A stretch of 64,000 nt of DNA. It comes from Stenotrophomonas maltophilia (GTDB lineage Bacteria > Pseudomonadota > Gammaproteobacteria > Xanthomonadales > Xanthomonadaceae). The notes under the pieces are model-generated. The model ran no database searches. It had not been told where the DNA came from and was given only the letters and a program-made list of their open reading frames with translations. The DNA lies in NCBI RefSeq assembly GCF_002799155.1, contig NZ_NERD01000002.1, positions 62,001 through 126,000 of the forward strand, written 5' to 3'. A program made the position numbers and the translations under genes. Positions 22,384 through 32,240 of this stretch are shown one piece after another. Within the stretch, counting starts at the first letter, position 1. Every line of letters starts with the position of its first letter.

Positions 22384-23556
22384 ATGTCCAACGCTTCTTC
22401 CCCGGACCGCGCGCTGGCCCTGGCCACGCTGGCCATCCACGGCGGCCAGTCGCCCGACCCCAGCACCGGCGCGGTGATGCCGCCGATCTACGCCACCTCG
22501 ACCTATGCCCAGTCCAGCCCGGGCGAGCACCAGGGCTTCGAGTACTCGCGTACCCACAACCCGACCCGCTTTGCCTATGAGCGCTGCGTGGCCTCGCTGG
22601 AAGGCGGCACCCGCGGCTTCGCCTTCGCCTCGGGCATGGCGGCCAGCTCCACCGTGATCGAGTTGCTGGACGCCGGCAGCCACGTGGTGGCGATGGATGA
22701 CATCTACGGCGGCAGCTTCCGACTGTTCGAGCGCGTGCGTCGCCGCACCGCCGGGCTGGACTTCAGCTTCGTCGACCTGACCGATCTGGCGGCGTTTGAA
22801 GCCTCCATCACGCCGAAGACGAAGATGGTGTGGATCGAGACCCCGACCAACCCGATGCTGAAGATCGTCGACATCGCCGCGGTCGCCGCCATCGCCAAGC
22901 GCCATGGCCTGATCGTGGTGGTGGACAACACCTTCGCCTCGCCGATGCTGCAGCGTCCGCTGGAACTGGGCGCGGACCTGGTCCTGCATTCGGCCACCAA
23001 GTACCTCAATGGCCACTCGGACATGGTCGGCGGCATGGTCGTGGTCGGCGACAACGCCGAACTGGCCGAGCAGATGGCCTTCCTGCAGAACTCGGTGGGT
23101 GGTGTGCAGGGTCCGTTCGACAGCTTCCTGGCCCTGCGTGGCCTGAAGACCCTGCCGCTGCGCATGAAGGCGCACTGCGCCAACGCGCTGGCGCTGGCCC
23201 AGTGGCTGGAAAAGCACCCGGCGGTGGAGAAGGTGATCTACCCGGGCCTGCCGTCGCACCCGCAGCATGAGCTGGCGACCCGCCAGATGGGCGGCTACGG
23301 CGGCATCGTCTCGATCGTCCTCAAGGGCGGTTTCGAGGCGGCCAAGCGTTTCTGCGAGAAGACCGAACTGTTCACCCTGGCCGAATCGCTGGGCGGCGTG
23401 GAAAGCCTGGTCAACCACCCGGCGGTGATGACCCATGCCTCGATTCCGGTGGCGCGTAGGGAGCAGCTGGGGATCAGCGATGCGCTGGTAAGGCTGAGCG
23501 TGGGTGTGGAGGAGCTGGGGGATCTGCAGGTGGATCTGGAGAGGGCGCTTCAGTGA
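22384..23556 (+). CDS. metB: Cystathionine gamma-synthase/lyase (MetB family)
   Basis: A 390-residue Cys/Met-metabolism PLP enzyme. PLP lysine K206 sits in HSATKYLNGHSD, and YSRTHNPTR and SGMAA are conserved. Sequence alone does not decide between synthase and lyase. Pairing with cystathionine beta-synthase favours gamma-lyase activity, while Xanthomonas annotation calls this locus metB. AGGAAAC lies just before the ATG. It is the left border of the variable LPS region: in Xanthomonas the LPS genes lie between metB and etfA, as here. Confidence 0.92.
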   Translation: MSNASSPDRALALATLAIHGGQSPDPSTGAVMPPIYATSTYAQSSPGEHQGFEYSRTHNPTRFAYERCVASLEGGTRGFAFASGMAASSTVIELLDAGSHVVAMDDIYGGSFRLFERVRRRTAGLDFSFVDLTDLAAFEASITPKTKMVWIETPTNPMLKIVDIAAVAAIAKRHGLIVVVDNTFASPMLQRPLELGADLVLHSATKYLNGHSDMVGGMVVVGDNAELAEQMAFLQNSVGGVQGPFDSFLALRGLKTLPLRMKAHCANALALAQWLEKHPAVEKVIYPGLPSHPQHELATRQMGGYGGIVSIVLKGGFEAAKRFCEKTELFTLAESLGGVESLVNHPAVMTHASIPVARREQLGISDALVRLSVGVEELGDLQVDLERALQ

Positions 23557-23584
23557 CCGTCGGATTGTCCATGGTGTCTGACGC

Positions 23585-24367
23585 ATGAGTGCCTCGAATC
23601 TGGCTGGTCTCATCTTCCAGCTCACCCGGCGTGAAGTCAGTGGCCGCTACAAGGGCTCAGTGCTCGGCTTGTTCTGGTCCTTCGTCAATCCGCTGTTGAT
23701 GCTCAGCGTATACACGTTGTTCTTCTCGGTGATCCTGAAAGTTCGCTGGGGTGATCAGCCACAGCGTCAGTCGGATTTTGCGATCCTGTTGTTCGTCGGC
23801 CTGATCCTCCATGGATTCATCGCCGAATGCATCAACCGCGCGCCGGGATTGATCACTGGAAACGTCAACTACGTCAAGAAAGTCGTGTTCCCGATCGGCA
23901 TTCTGCCGATCGTTTCCTGTTCATCGGCGCTGTTCCATTGGTTCATCAGTCTGAGCGTTCTGGCGCTTGCACTGGTGTTCGTTGGGAACGGTGTTCCGGT
24001 CACTTTTCCGTTGATTCTGGTAGTGATGGTCCCTCTGGTGCTGTATGCATTGGGCATCAGCTGGATACTGGCGTCTGTGGGCGTGTACTTGAGGGACGTC
24101 AACCAGGTGGTGGGTGTGTTCTCGCAGATTCTGCTGTTCATTTCGCCTGTGTTCTTCCCGGTCACCAAGATTCCCGAGTACATCCGTCCGCTCTTCCTGG
24201 CCAATCCGCTTACGACGATCATCGAGCAGGCCCGTGCCGTCGCGGTGTTCGGTCAGCTTCCGGACTGGTGGCAGCTGGCGGGGCAGTTTGCTGCCGCGTC
24301 TGTGGTCTGCCTGCTGGGAATGGCCTGGTTCCGTCGCACCAAGTGTGGATTCGCTGATGTCCTTTGA
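23585..24367 (+). CDS. wzm: O-antigen ABC exporter, permease Wzm
   Basis: A 260-residue inner membrane protein of the ABC-2 type with six hydrophobic segments and a cytosolic N-terminal helix. It starts with the family pattern FQLTRREVSGRYKGSVLG and LFWSFVNPLLML, and has the conserved loop RDVNQVVG. With the ATPase at 26219 it forms the Wzm/Wzt transporter, which moves undecaprenyl-diphosphate-linked O-polysaccharide to the periplasm. It is the first gene of the rightward LPS operon, 28 bp after metB. Codon and base composition become visibly less GC-rich from here on, consistent with an acquired locus. Confidence 0.92.
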   Translation: MSASNLAGLIFQLTRREVSGRYKGSVLGLFWSFVNPLLMLSVYTLFFSVILKVRWGDQPQRQSDFAILLFVGLILHGFIAECINRAPGLITGNVNYVKKVVFPIGILPIVSCSSALFHWFISLSVLALALVFVGNGVPVTFPLILVVMVPLVLYALGISWILASVGVYLRDVNQVVGVFSQILLFISPVFFPVTKIPEYIRPLFLANPLTTIIEQARAVAVFGQLPDWWQLAGQFAAASVVCLLGMAWFRRTKCGFADVL

Positions 24368-24382
24368 GAAGGAGCTTGCACG

Positions 24383-24988
24383 ATGAGTCGCCTGAAGCAA
24401 TGGCTTCTTCGCCAGCGTTTCTTCTATGTGCTTATGGGGCTGAAGTACTACCTCGGCAACAATGTCGTTGCCCGCTTTCCGATCGAATGTGTTCGCCGCT
24501 TCTATCTGACCCGTGTGCTCAAGGTGGCGATCGGCAAGGACACGCACGTCAGCATGCGCTGGTTCGTCACCGGTTATCCGGTGCGCGCGCACGTCAGCAT
24601 CGGTGACAACTGCGTGATCAACCGAGAGGTGTATCTGGATGGCCGGGTAGGCGTGGTTGTTGGAAACAACGTCAATGTGTCCTTCCAGACCTGCATCCTC
24701 AGCCTGCACCATGACCACAACGCACCGACCTTTCCCGCGATTGGCGGCGTGGTCACCATCCAGGACCATGCCTGGATCGGCGCCCGCGCCACATTGTTGC
24801 CGGGCGTGACCATCGGCGAAGGTGCCGTGGTTGCGGCGGGTGCGGTCGTCGCACGCGACGTGGCACCGTATGAGGTGGTGGGTGGCGTACCCGCCCGAAA
24901 GATCGGTGAACGCAACCGGGATATCCAGTACCTCACCAGGTTCTCACCGTATTTTGATTCGGATGTCTTCGATGAAACCGCAGGTTAA
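24383..24988 (+). CDS. Hexapeptide-repeat acyltransferase (WbbJ-like)
   Basis: A 201-residue left-handed beta-helix acyltransferase. Hexapeptide repeats run from about residue 70 to 185 (IGDNCVINREVYLD, VVVGNNVNVSF, WIGARATLLPGVTIGEGAVVAAGAVV). The histidine-rich turn SLHHDHN and the ending VVGGVPARKIG are typical of sugar O-acetyltransferases of the CysE/LacA group. It probably acetylates an O-antigen sugar or caps the chain (inference from context). AGGAG precedes the ATG. The 3' end overlaps the next gene by 17 bp. Confidence 0.85.
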   Translation: MSRLKQWLLRQRFFYVLMGLKYYLGNNVVARFPIECVRRFYLTRVLKVAIGKDTHVSMRWFVTGYPVRAHVSIGDNCVINREVYLDGRVGVVVGNNVNVSFQTCILSLHHDHNAPTFPAIGGVVTIQDHAWIGARATLLPGVTIGEGAVVAAGAVVARDVAPYEVVGGVPARKIGERNRDIQYLTRFSPYFDSDVFDETAG

Positions 24989-26219
24989 GAAACAAGTCCT
25001 CGTGTTCATGCTGGCGCCTTCGCTGCCGGCGGTGACAGGGGGCGACATCTATGCGGTGAACGCAGTACTGCCGTTCGCCGAGGAGATCGACTACCACCTG
25101 TTCTGTTACGTGGGCGGCGACGCAGATCGACGTAAAGTCGAGCAGCATCGCACGCTCTACGACAAAGTGTTCCGCTCGGTCCACCTCGAGCCTCGTCCGA
25201 AGATGCCGTTCGAGCTGCCCAAGGTGCAGCGTGCCCTGTCGATGGCGCGGCAAGCACTGCAGGGTCTGCCTTTCATCGATGCCAGCTACTACAGCCGCAG
25301 CGCCGTTGCGGCTGCACGTCGCATCGTCCGGGAGCAGGGCATCGATGCGATCGAGGTCAACTCGACCCATCTTGCGTTCTTCCGTCGGTTCATGCCACAG
25401 GTGCCGGGCATCCTGCTGAGCCACAACATCGAAGCTGACATTTTTCCGTTCTGGATGCCGGCAGGCCTGACCGGATGGAAGCTGCGATTCATGGAGTGGG
25501 TTGCCAGCCGAAGCCGGCAAGCCGCGAAGGCTGTCGAGATCGACAATGCCTTCGGGTTCTCGGCGATGACCTTCATCTCTCGCCATGACATGTCGCGGGT
25601 TACCGACAAGGTCCCCCGCTACCTCATGCCGCTGCACTTTCCGCTGGGTACCACGCGTTTTGAAGACAAGCCGGATGATGTCTTCCACGTATTGTGGATG
25701 GGAGGCTTTGGTTGGTACCCGAATGCGGAGGCGGTGACGTGGTTTGCCGAGAAGATCCATCCGCTGCTGGCAGACCAGTTGCGGGAGCGGAAGATTGTTC
25801 TGCACTTCTGCGGCGGCAATCCTCCGGAGGCGCTGCAGGCACTGCATGATGGGCGCAACGTTCTCGTGCATGGCTTCGTCGACGACCTGCAGTCGCTGCT
25901 GGACAAAGCGCATCTGCTGATGGTGCCACTGCTATCCGGCGGCGGCATCCGCGTCAAGATTGTCGAGGCGATGTCTGCCGGTATCCCGGTTCTCAGCACC
26001 AGCAAGGGGTGCGAGGGCATCGGCGCGACCGACGGCGTGAACATCCTGGTGCGTGATGACGCCGAAGGGTTTGCCCGTACATTGCTGGAATGCGCGCAGG
26101 ATCGAACGCGACTGGCAGCTCTGTCGGCCGCCGGGCAGGATCTCATGGCGCGCGAGTATTCACAGCAGGCAAGCCTGGACGCCAAGCGAGCCGCCTATCG
26201 GCATGCGGGGGTGATGTAA
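24972..26219 (+). CDS. Glycosyltransferase, GT4 / group 1 family
   Basis: A 415-residue GT-B fold glycosyltransferase. The N-terminal half begins KKQVLVFMLAPSLPAVTGGDIY, with the glycine-rich acceptor loop. The C-terminal half has HVLWMGGFGWYPNAEAV, HGFVDDLQSLL and the donor-binding PLLSGGGIRVKIVEAMSAGIPVLST. This is the sequence type of enzymes adding sugars to O-antigen at the cytosolic face; donor and acceptor are not predictable. ATG 24972 gives a compact N terminus overlapping the acyltransferase gene. The stop TAA shares its last A with the next start (TAATG). Confidence 0.88.
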   Translation: MKPQVKKQVLVFMLAPSLPAVTGGDIYAVNAVLPFAEEIDYHLFCYVGGDADRRKVEQHRTLYDKVFRSVHLEPRPKMPFELPKVQRALSMARQALQGLPFIDASYYSRSAVAAARRIVREQGIDAIEVNSTHLAFFRRFMPQVPGILLSHNIEADIFPFWMPAGLTGWKLRFMEWVASRSRQAAKAVEIDNAFGFSAMTFISRHDMSRVTDKVPRYLMPLHFPLGTTRFEDKPDDVFHVLWMGGFGWYPNAEAVTWFAEKIHPLLADQLRERKIVLHFCGGNPPEALQALHDGRNVLVHGFVDDLQSLLDKAHLLMVPLLSGGGIRVKIVEAMSAGIPVLSTSKGCEGIGATDGVNILVRDDAEGFARTLLECAQDRTRLAALSAAGQDLMAREYSQQASLDAKRAAYRHAGVM

Positions 26220-27511
26220 TGCAGGCAGCAGATACGCCGTTGACGGTTGCGCCGGTGGTTTCGGTACGTGGTGTCGGCAAGGTCTTCCGCATTTTCGACC
26301 GTCCGGCGCAGCGTCTGTTGCAGCCGGCAGCAAACCGGCTCCGGCGCCTGGTAGGCATGCAGCCGCAGCCGGTGCGCGTGTTTCATGCCTTGGACGACAT
26401 CAGCTTCGACATCGCGCCGGGCGAAACTGTTGGAATCATCGGCCGCAATGGCAGCGGCAAGTCGACGCTGCTACAGATCCTGGTCGGTACGCTGCAGGCC
26501 AATACCGGTAGCGTAGCCGTCAATGGACGGGTATCGGCGCTGCTGGAACTGGGCGCTGGCTTCAACCCGGAATTCAGCGGACGCGACAACGTCTACCTGG
26601 CAGGCGCCATCATCGGCCTGGGTTCGGCGGACATGACCCGCCTCATGCCTGAGATAGAGAAGTTCGCCGATATCGGCGAATTCATCGACCAGCCCGTCAA
26701 AACCTACTCCTCGGGCATGTTTGTACGGCTCGCGTTCGCCGTGGCAATCCATGTGTCGCCCGATATCCTGGTCGTGGATGAAGCACTGGCAGTGGGTGAT
26801 ACCGCCTTCCAGACCAAGTGCCTCACCCGCATCCGCAGGATGCAGTCCGAAGGTGTCAGCATCATCCTGGTTACCCATTCCACCAATACCCTGCTGGAAT
26901 ACTGTGACCGGGGCATCTATCTGCGCCGAGGACGGGTCGTGCTGGATGGCCCCTGCCGCGAGGTTGTCAAAAAGTATGCCGACGACCTGGTGGACGAAGA
27001 AGGCGGAGCCGTTATCTATGCGGACGAGGCCCTTTCCAGCTTGCAGGACGATGACCTGCCTGCAGACGCTGCGGCATTGCCGGCAAGCGAAATCACCGGC
27101 GTGGAGATTCTTGACCTGCAGGGGCAGCCGAGGACGACGTTCAGCCATGGCGAACAAGTACTGGTGAAGGTCGCCATCCATGTACGCCGGCGTATCGAGC
27201 AGCCCTGCTATGGAATTCAGTTGAAGAGCGTGGATGATATTGCCCTGTGGGCTGGCACCACCCAGAACATGAGCCTTTCGCCGCTGCCAACGGAACCGGG
27301 CGATTATGTTTTCGATTGGAAATTGACCTTGAATGTGACCGGCAACCGCTATGTGCTGGCACTGGGCATCGGTGACCTCGACACGGGTGAGTACCACCGT
27401 CATTCACGCGTGCCCTACGCGGGCCATGTGGATGTATTGCCTCAGCCCCATTCCGGTCATGGCTGGCTTGCTCCGGCCCCTCGCTTCACCGCACCAGTGA
27501 GAACTGCATGA
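26219..27511 (+). CDS. wzt: O-antigen ABC exporter, ATPase Wzt with C-terminal carbohydrate-binding domain
   Basis: A 430-residue protein. The ABC ATPase domain (about 12-260) has Walker A GRNGSGKS at 75-82, signature YSSGMFVRLAFA and Walker B ILVVDEALAVGD. The extra C-terminal domain (about 285-425; SHGEQVLVKVAIHVRRRIEQPCYGIQLKS) matches the Wzt_C beta-sandwich that recognises the modified non-reducing end of the O-polysaccharide before export. Export therefore probably depends on a terminal modification, and the locus encodes candidates for it (acyltransferase, pyruvyltransferase). The start overlaps the previous stop by one base; the stop overlaps the next start (ATGA). Confidence 0.93.
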   Translation: MQAADTPLTVAPVVSVRGVGKVFRIFDRPAQRLLQPAANRLRRLVGMQPQPVRVFHALDDISFDIAPGETVGIIGRNGSGKSTLLQILVGTLQANTGSVAVNGRVSALLELGAGFNPEFSGRDNVYLAGAIIGLGSADMTRLMPEIEKFADIGEFIDQPVKTYSSGMFVRLAFAVAIHVSPDILVVDEALAVGDTAFQTKCLTRIRRMQSEGVSIILVTHSTNTLLEYCDRGIYLRRGRVVLDGPCREVVKKYADDLVDEEGGAVIYADEALSSLQDDDLPADAAALPASEITGVEILDLQGQPRTTFSHGEQVLVKVAIHVRRRIEQPCYGIQLKSVDDIALWAGTTQNMSLSPLPTEPGDYVFDWKLTLNVTGNRYVLALGIGDLDTGEYHRHSRVPYAGHVDVLPQPHSGHGWLAPAPRFTAPVRTA

Positions 27512-30500
27512 TGACGCACTCCAAGCCAGTATTCAGGGCCCTGGTCGTGGGTTTCTATGGGGCACCCAACGTGGGCGACGAGGTGCTGCTGGACCTGCTG
27601 GTCCGCCGCATCCGCGAACTGGGCGGCGAGCCGGTGGTTGCCAGCATCGATCCCTCGTTGACCCGCCGCATGCATGGTGTGGATGCCGTGCAGTTTGCCA
27701 ACGTCGGGGACATCGCTCGTGCATTGATGCATTGCGACGTACTGGTGATGGGGGGCGGCGGCATCTTCCAGGACCATCATCCCTTCAACCTCGATGCCGT
27801 GTACCTCCCTTATGCGAACGACATTTCCGGCTATGCACGGCCGATGCTGCTCGCGCGGCAACTGGGAGTGCCGACGATCGTATGGGGGCAGGGGGTTGGG
27901 CCGCTGAGTTCAGAGGGCGCACGCACCCTGGTGCGCGAGTTGTTCCAGCATGCGGCTGCGGTATCCGTGCGGGACGAATCATCCAAGGCACTGCTGCGCC
28001 AGATCGGCGTGGAACGGGATATCCTGGTTGCCGCCGATCCGGGATGGTTGTTCCGCCGCTATCACCCATTGCCGCCGCAACAGGCCGCGCATGGCGCAGG
28101 CCAGCCGCAGGACAAGGTGTTGGCGGTGGTGGTGCGTGAATGGGACAAGGGGCAGTGGAAAACGTCCCTGGTGGAGGCGTTGCGCACCGCAGTTCCTGCA
28201 GGATGGCGCATCCAATGGGTGGCGTTCCAGGCCCATACCGAAGGCAGTGGCGCCACGTCCGACCTGCCCTTGATCGAATCGCTGCGCCAGCAGCTACCGG
28301 GGCGCAGCAATGACGAACTGATCGCACCGGCAACAACGGATGCGACCTGGCAGACCATCGCCAGCGCTGACGCGGTGCTGTCCATGCGCCTGCATGCCAG
28401 TATCCTTGCCCTGCTGGCGGGCAAACCTACTGCGGGCCTTGAGTACGACGACAAGCTGTCGCATGCCCATGCGATGGCTGGAATGCCGTCGATTCTGAGG
28501 CTCTCGACCGACGATGGCCCGGAGCGCTTCGTGCAGGCGATCCAATCGCTGGTCGCCGAAGCCTGGCGGCCGGATCCGCAGGTGGTAGACGGCCTGGAAG
28601 TGTCCGCCAGCGCACACCTGCGGCTGCTTGACGACTGCTCCTCCCTGCCGCCGGTGCCCCTTCGCTTCGACGCAACCTCCACAGACTGGTTGTCATTGTG
28701 GTTGCAACAGGCACTGGTCGAGCTTGGACAGACCCGGCAGCAGAGCCAACGGGCCCACGATCTACTGCTGTTCCGGGATCATCAGCTTGCCGAACAGGCC
28801 ACGCAGAACACAAACCTGACGCAGCAACTTGTCGAGAAGCAAACGAAGATGAATGAAGACATGGTCCGCCTGGATACGGTTCAAGGCCAGCTTCAGGAAA
28901 GTGCGCAGATGTTGCAGCAGATCCAGCAGGAGCTGGCAGTCAAACAGGCCTACATTGATGACAAGGAAGTCTACATCGCGATGCTGCGGCAGCAGATCGA
29001 GCAGGTGCAGGCCGAGCTGGTGCGCAGCCGTCAGGAAACCGCAGATGCGCTGAATCTCTGGCGTCGCCTGCGCAGGTTCCTGCAGTTGCTTCGCCGCGAC
29101 CTGGTGCGCCTGCTGGCCGCCCCCTTCAAGTTGGCTTCGGTGTGGAGGCGGCATGGATTGAAGGTCGCACTGCAACAGATCCCGCGGCGCATGAAGACGC
29201 TGGGTGTTCCTCAGCCCGGAGGCGCACAACTGGCGGTCGAGCCGCCTCCGTCAATGGTGCGCCCGGTACGTCGCGAGCGCCTGTTGGTGCTTGCGAGTAC
29301 GTTGGCTACCGATGGTTGGCCCAACCGGGCGATGCAGTTCGCGAAGGCGGGCGATCGTGCCGGCTTCTTCGTGCGCATCACCGCAGTGGATGGAAGTGCC
29401 TGGCCGGACGATGGCAGCGGCCTGCCTGCGCGTCTCGCTGTCGATGCGCACACCTGGCTGCAGGAAGTGCGTGCCGAGGGCACTCGCGTTCTGCTTGCAG
29501 ATGCATCGCCGGAGGCGCTGGGCCTGGCCCGATCGGCGCGTGAACGCGGTGCCGAAGTGATCGTCGATCTTGCTGCACTCGGTGCGGATTCTCTCTCAGC
29601 GGAACTGCGCGTCCTTACTGATCGCGTTGTCACCGAAACCCCGGAGCAGAAGGTCGACGGCGTGCCGTCGCGCTTCCTGGGCGCGGCCGGAGACAATGAA
29701 ATCTTCGACTCCTACCGCAGTCATGGGCTGCCGCAGGCATATGAGGACGGGCGACAACATGTCCTGTTCGTTGTCCTCGGCGGAGACGGCGACGCTTGGC
29801 TCGATGCCGCGCTGAAGGCATCCCCCGATCTCGTTTTCCATGTCACGGGAATGAACGTGGATGGCCGCGACAGCCGTCAGGTACGTGCCCTCGATTGGTC
29901 GTGGCAGCCGCAGCAGATGGCTCCGCTGATCGCCGGCGCACATGCGGTCGTCATCGTCGGCGGAGCCGGGGACAGTACGCGCCTTGCCGACCTGTCAATG
30001 GCGGCGCTGCTGCTGGAGAAGCCGGTGTTTGTCGATGCGCTGCCGTCGTTCGCACCGTCGCCCAACCTGCATCGTATGGATGCCGCGCAGCTTTCCGCAC
30101 AGCTGGCCGGTGCCACTGCGTCGGAAGACTACGCATTCATCGCCCGTCACGCCTGGCTGGGCCATGTCGAGCAGTTGATGCAACCGGAGTATCCGGTGTC
30201 AGTAAGCGTGGTCGTGCTGATCCACAACAACCGCCGCATCATTGAACGCTGCGTCAGCACGTTGCTGGAGCATGCCGGGGAATGGCTGCAGGAAATCGTG
30301 GTTGTTGATAACCAGTCCAGCGATGGTGGCGCCGAACTGGTTGAATCGCTGTATGCAGGGCATGCCAAGGTGAAGCTTGTTCGCAATAGTGAGAATGGGT
30401 GCTCCTCGGGCCGCAACCTGGGTGTCAAGCATTCCACCGGCAGTTACATTGCGTTCTTCGATTCCGACCAATGGTTGACCTCTCCTTCCTGCTTCAGTGA

Positions 30501-30966
30501 AGCCGTGAACATCCTGGCGGCCAACCCCGGTGTCGGCACCATCGGCTGGAACGCAGGCTGGTTCGACGCCTCGCGTGATGACCTGGGCGGGCCCATCTCC
30601 GACTACCTTCCCAATCGCGGCATGAACAACGAGGCGCGCGTCAAGGGATACCGCGATGACGTGGGATTCCTGGGAACCAGTTGCATGTTCATTGCCCGCG
30701 ACCTGTTCGAGCGTCTGGAAGGCTTCGATGTGTTCTACGATCCTACGTGCTTCGAAGACACGGACATCTGCTTCCAGGTGAAGAAGGCTGGTTATTCGGT
30801 GGCGTTCCGTGACCTGGCCGGTGTCCGTCATCAGCCGCACCAGACTACCGGCGCCAGCGAGGGTAGCGAGCGCTACAAGCGGCTGTTCAATCGCAACGCA
30901 GCCTATTTCCGCGACAAGTGGAAGGGGTATCCGGAGTTCTTCGTGGACCTCAAGTCCTGGCATTGA
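27508..30966 (+). CDS. Multidomain polysaccharide pyruvyltransferase / glycosyltransferase fusion
   Basis: An unusually long LPS enzyme of 1152 residues. Residues 1-370 or so are a polysaccharide pyruvyltransferase (WcaK/CsaB type): VGFYGAPNVGDEVLLD, VMGGGGIFQDHH, GQGVGPLSS, SMRLHASILALLAGKP. About 400-515 is a coiled coil rich in Gln and Glu. About 590-890 resembles a degenerate GT-B-like module (RRERLLVLASTLATDGWPN) without clear donor motifs. About 896-1152 is a GT2 glycosyltransferase: VSVVVLIHNNRRII, VVDNQSSDGG, AFFDSDQW, FEDTDICFQ. Each module normally stands alone. It is coupled to wzt by an ATGA overlap and could add a pyruvylated terminal sugar that the Wzt C-domain reads (inference). 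Confidence 0.85.
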   Translation: MMTHSKPVFRALVVGFYGAPNVGDEVLLDLLVRRIRELGGEPVVASIDPSLTRRMHGVDAVQFANVGDIARALMHCDVLVMGGGGIFQDHHPFNLDAVYLPYANDISGYARPMLLARQLGVPTIVWGQGVGPLSSEGARTLVRELFQHAAAVSVRDESSKALLRQIGVERDILVAADPGWLFRRYHPLPPQQAAHGAGQPQDKVLAVVVREWDKGQWKTSLVEALRTAVPAGWRIQWVAFQAHTEGSGATSDLPLIESLRQQLPGRSNDELIAPATTDATWQTIASADAVLSMRLHASILALLAGKPTAGLEYDDKLSHAHAMAGMPSILRLSTDDGPERFVQAIQSLVAEAWRPDPQVVDGLEVSASAHLRLLDDCSSLPPVPLRFDATSTDWLSLWLQQALVELGQTRQQSQRAHDLLLFRDHQLAEQATQNTNLTQQLVEKQTKMNEDMVRLDTVQGQLQESAQMLQQIQQELAVKQAYIDDKEVYIAMLRQQIEQVQAELVRSRQETADALNLWRRLRRFLQLLRRDLVRLLAAPFKLASVWRRHGLKVALQQIPRRMKTLGVPQPGGAQLAVEPPPSMVRPVRRERLLVLASTLATDGWPNRAMQFAKAGDRAGFFVRITAVDGSAWPDDGSGLPARLAVDAHTWLQEVRAEGTRVLLADASPEALGLARSARERGAEVIVDLAALGADSLSAELRVLTDRVVTETPEQKVDGVPSRFLGAAGDNEIFDSYRSHGLPQAYEDGRQHVLFVVLGGDGDAWLDAALKASPDLVFHVTGMNVDGRDSRQVRALDWSWQPQQMAPLIAGAHAVVIVGGAGDSTRLADLSMAALLLEKPVFVDALPSFAPSPNLHRMDAAQLSAQLAGATASEDYAFIARHAWLGHVEQLMQPEYPVSVSVVVLIHNNRRIIERCVSTLLEHAGEWLQEIVVVDNQSSDGGAELVESLYAGHAKVKLVRNSENGCSSGRNLGVKHSTGSYIAFFDSDQWLTSPSCFSEAVNILAANPGVGTIGWNAGWFDASRDDLGGPISDYLPNRGMNNEARVKGYRDDVGFLGTSCMFIARDLFERLEGFDVFYDPTCFEDTDICFQVKKAGYSVAFRDLAGVRHQPHQTTGASEGSERYKRLFNRNAAYFRDKWKGYPEFFVDLKSWH

Positions 30967-30968
30967 GC

Positions 30969-32240
30969 ATGCATCGCTGGTTGGCAGCGCTTTCCAGGGC
31001 CAGGCACCATGTGCTGGAAGCAATGTTGGCGGTTGTTCCACAGTTCTATAGCCGCTGGTTCGATCGCAGTCGATCACCCGAAGCAGCGACCGAACAGCGC
31101 GTGCCCTTGGTACAGGGTGGGCGTCGCGCTGTTCTGCTGGTGGACCACGACTTCCCGGAGATCGACCGTGATGCGGGCTCGCGAGCGATTCTGTCGTTCG
31201 CCAAGCTCGTGGGTGAGGCCGGATTCGAGCTTGTGTTCTGGGCAGCATCGACCACGCCATCTGCTGCGGGAAGAGCGACGCTGCACCGTGCCGGTATCCA
31301 TGCCTCCTGCCGCAGGGAAACGGGGCCGCTGGAAGAATGGTTGCGTGGTCCCGGTCGTGCCTGGAACCTGGTTGGCACCGTATTGAGTCGACCCTTGATC
31401 GCCGCCATGTACCTGCCGGTCATACGCCGCGGCCTGCCTGGCCCCTGCATCTACTACGGCCATGACATTCATTTCCGCCGCCTGCAGGCGATGCGGCGCA
31501 TCGGCACCATATCGAGCCGGGGCCTGCTCTGGCAGCGGTGGGTGATGAGCAGGGTCGAGCGACGCTTATGGCAGTACGTTGATGTGGTGCTTTATCCCTC
31601 GCAGGAGGAAGCGGACGAGGTAAATGCATTCCGTCGTGCGCAAGCACTGGCCGGTAATGCCGAAATGTTCCCGCTGTGGACTCTGGAGGGTGACGTCTGC
31701 GTTGCGGCGCCCAGCGGTCGGCAGGGACTTCTGTTTGTGGGCAGCTACGCACACGCGCCGAACGTGGATGGCCTGGATTGGTTCCTGAGGGAGGTGCAGC
31801 CCAAGCTGAAGCTGCATGCGGGACAACGCACGCTGACGATCGTGGGTTCCGGAATGGAGGCTTACGTGCCGCCGTTGCCCACGACGCAGGTCCGCATTCT
31901 GGGGCGCGTTGACGATGCAACCCTGGATGCGTGCTATGGCCACGCCCGTGTAGTGATCGCGCCGCTGCGTTTCGGCGGGGGGGTCAAGGGCAAGGTTCTC
32001 GAAGCGATCGGCAAGGGAGTTCCCTGCGTGATGTCGACCGCTGGTGCCCAGGGACTGGATGGCTTGGAAACCTTCCTGCCCGTCAGCGATGATCCACAGG
32101 TGATCGTTTCCGCCATCCATCAACTGGTAGAGGATGACGCTGCCTGGGTGACGGCAGCGTCAGGGGCAGCAGCTTATCTTCGCCAACGTTACGACGCCGG
32201 GCGGTTTCGCGAGCGCCTGCGGCAAATGCTGGACGCGTGA
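30969..32240 (+). CDS. Glycosyltransferase, group 1 family
   Basis: A 423-residue GT-B glycosyltransferase and last gene of the rightward LPS operon. The C-terminal donor domain shows GLLFVGSYAHAPNVDGL, VRILGRVDDATLDACYGHARVVIAPLRFGGGVKGKVLEAIGKGVPCV. The N-terminal half has VVLLVDHDFP-like and YYGHDIHF segments. ATG 30969 is two bases after the previous stop. The stop codon forms part of a palindrome shared with the convergent operon. Confidence 0.86.
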   Translation: MHRWLAALSRARHHVLEAMLAVVPQFYSRWFDRSRSPEAATEQRVPLVQGGRRAVLLVDHDFPEIDRDAGSRAILSFAKLVGEAGFELVFWAASTTPSAAGRATLHRAGIHASCRRETGPLEEWLRGPGRAWNLVGTVLSRPLIAAMYLPVIRRGLPGPCIYYGHDIHFRRLQAMRRIGTISSRGLLWQRWVMSRVERRLWQYVDVVLYPSQEEADEVNAFRRAQALAGNAEMFPLWTLEGDVCVAAPSGRQGLLFVGSYAHAPNVDGLDWFLREVQPKLKLHAGQRTLTIVGSGMEAYVPPLPTTQVRILGRVDDATLDACYGHARVVIAPLRFGGGVKGKVLEAIGKGVPCVMSTAGAQGLDGLETFLPVSDDPQVIVSAIHQLVEDDAAWVTAASGAAAYLRQRYDAGRFRERLRQMLDA

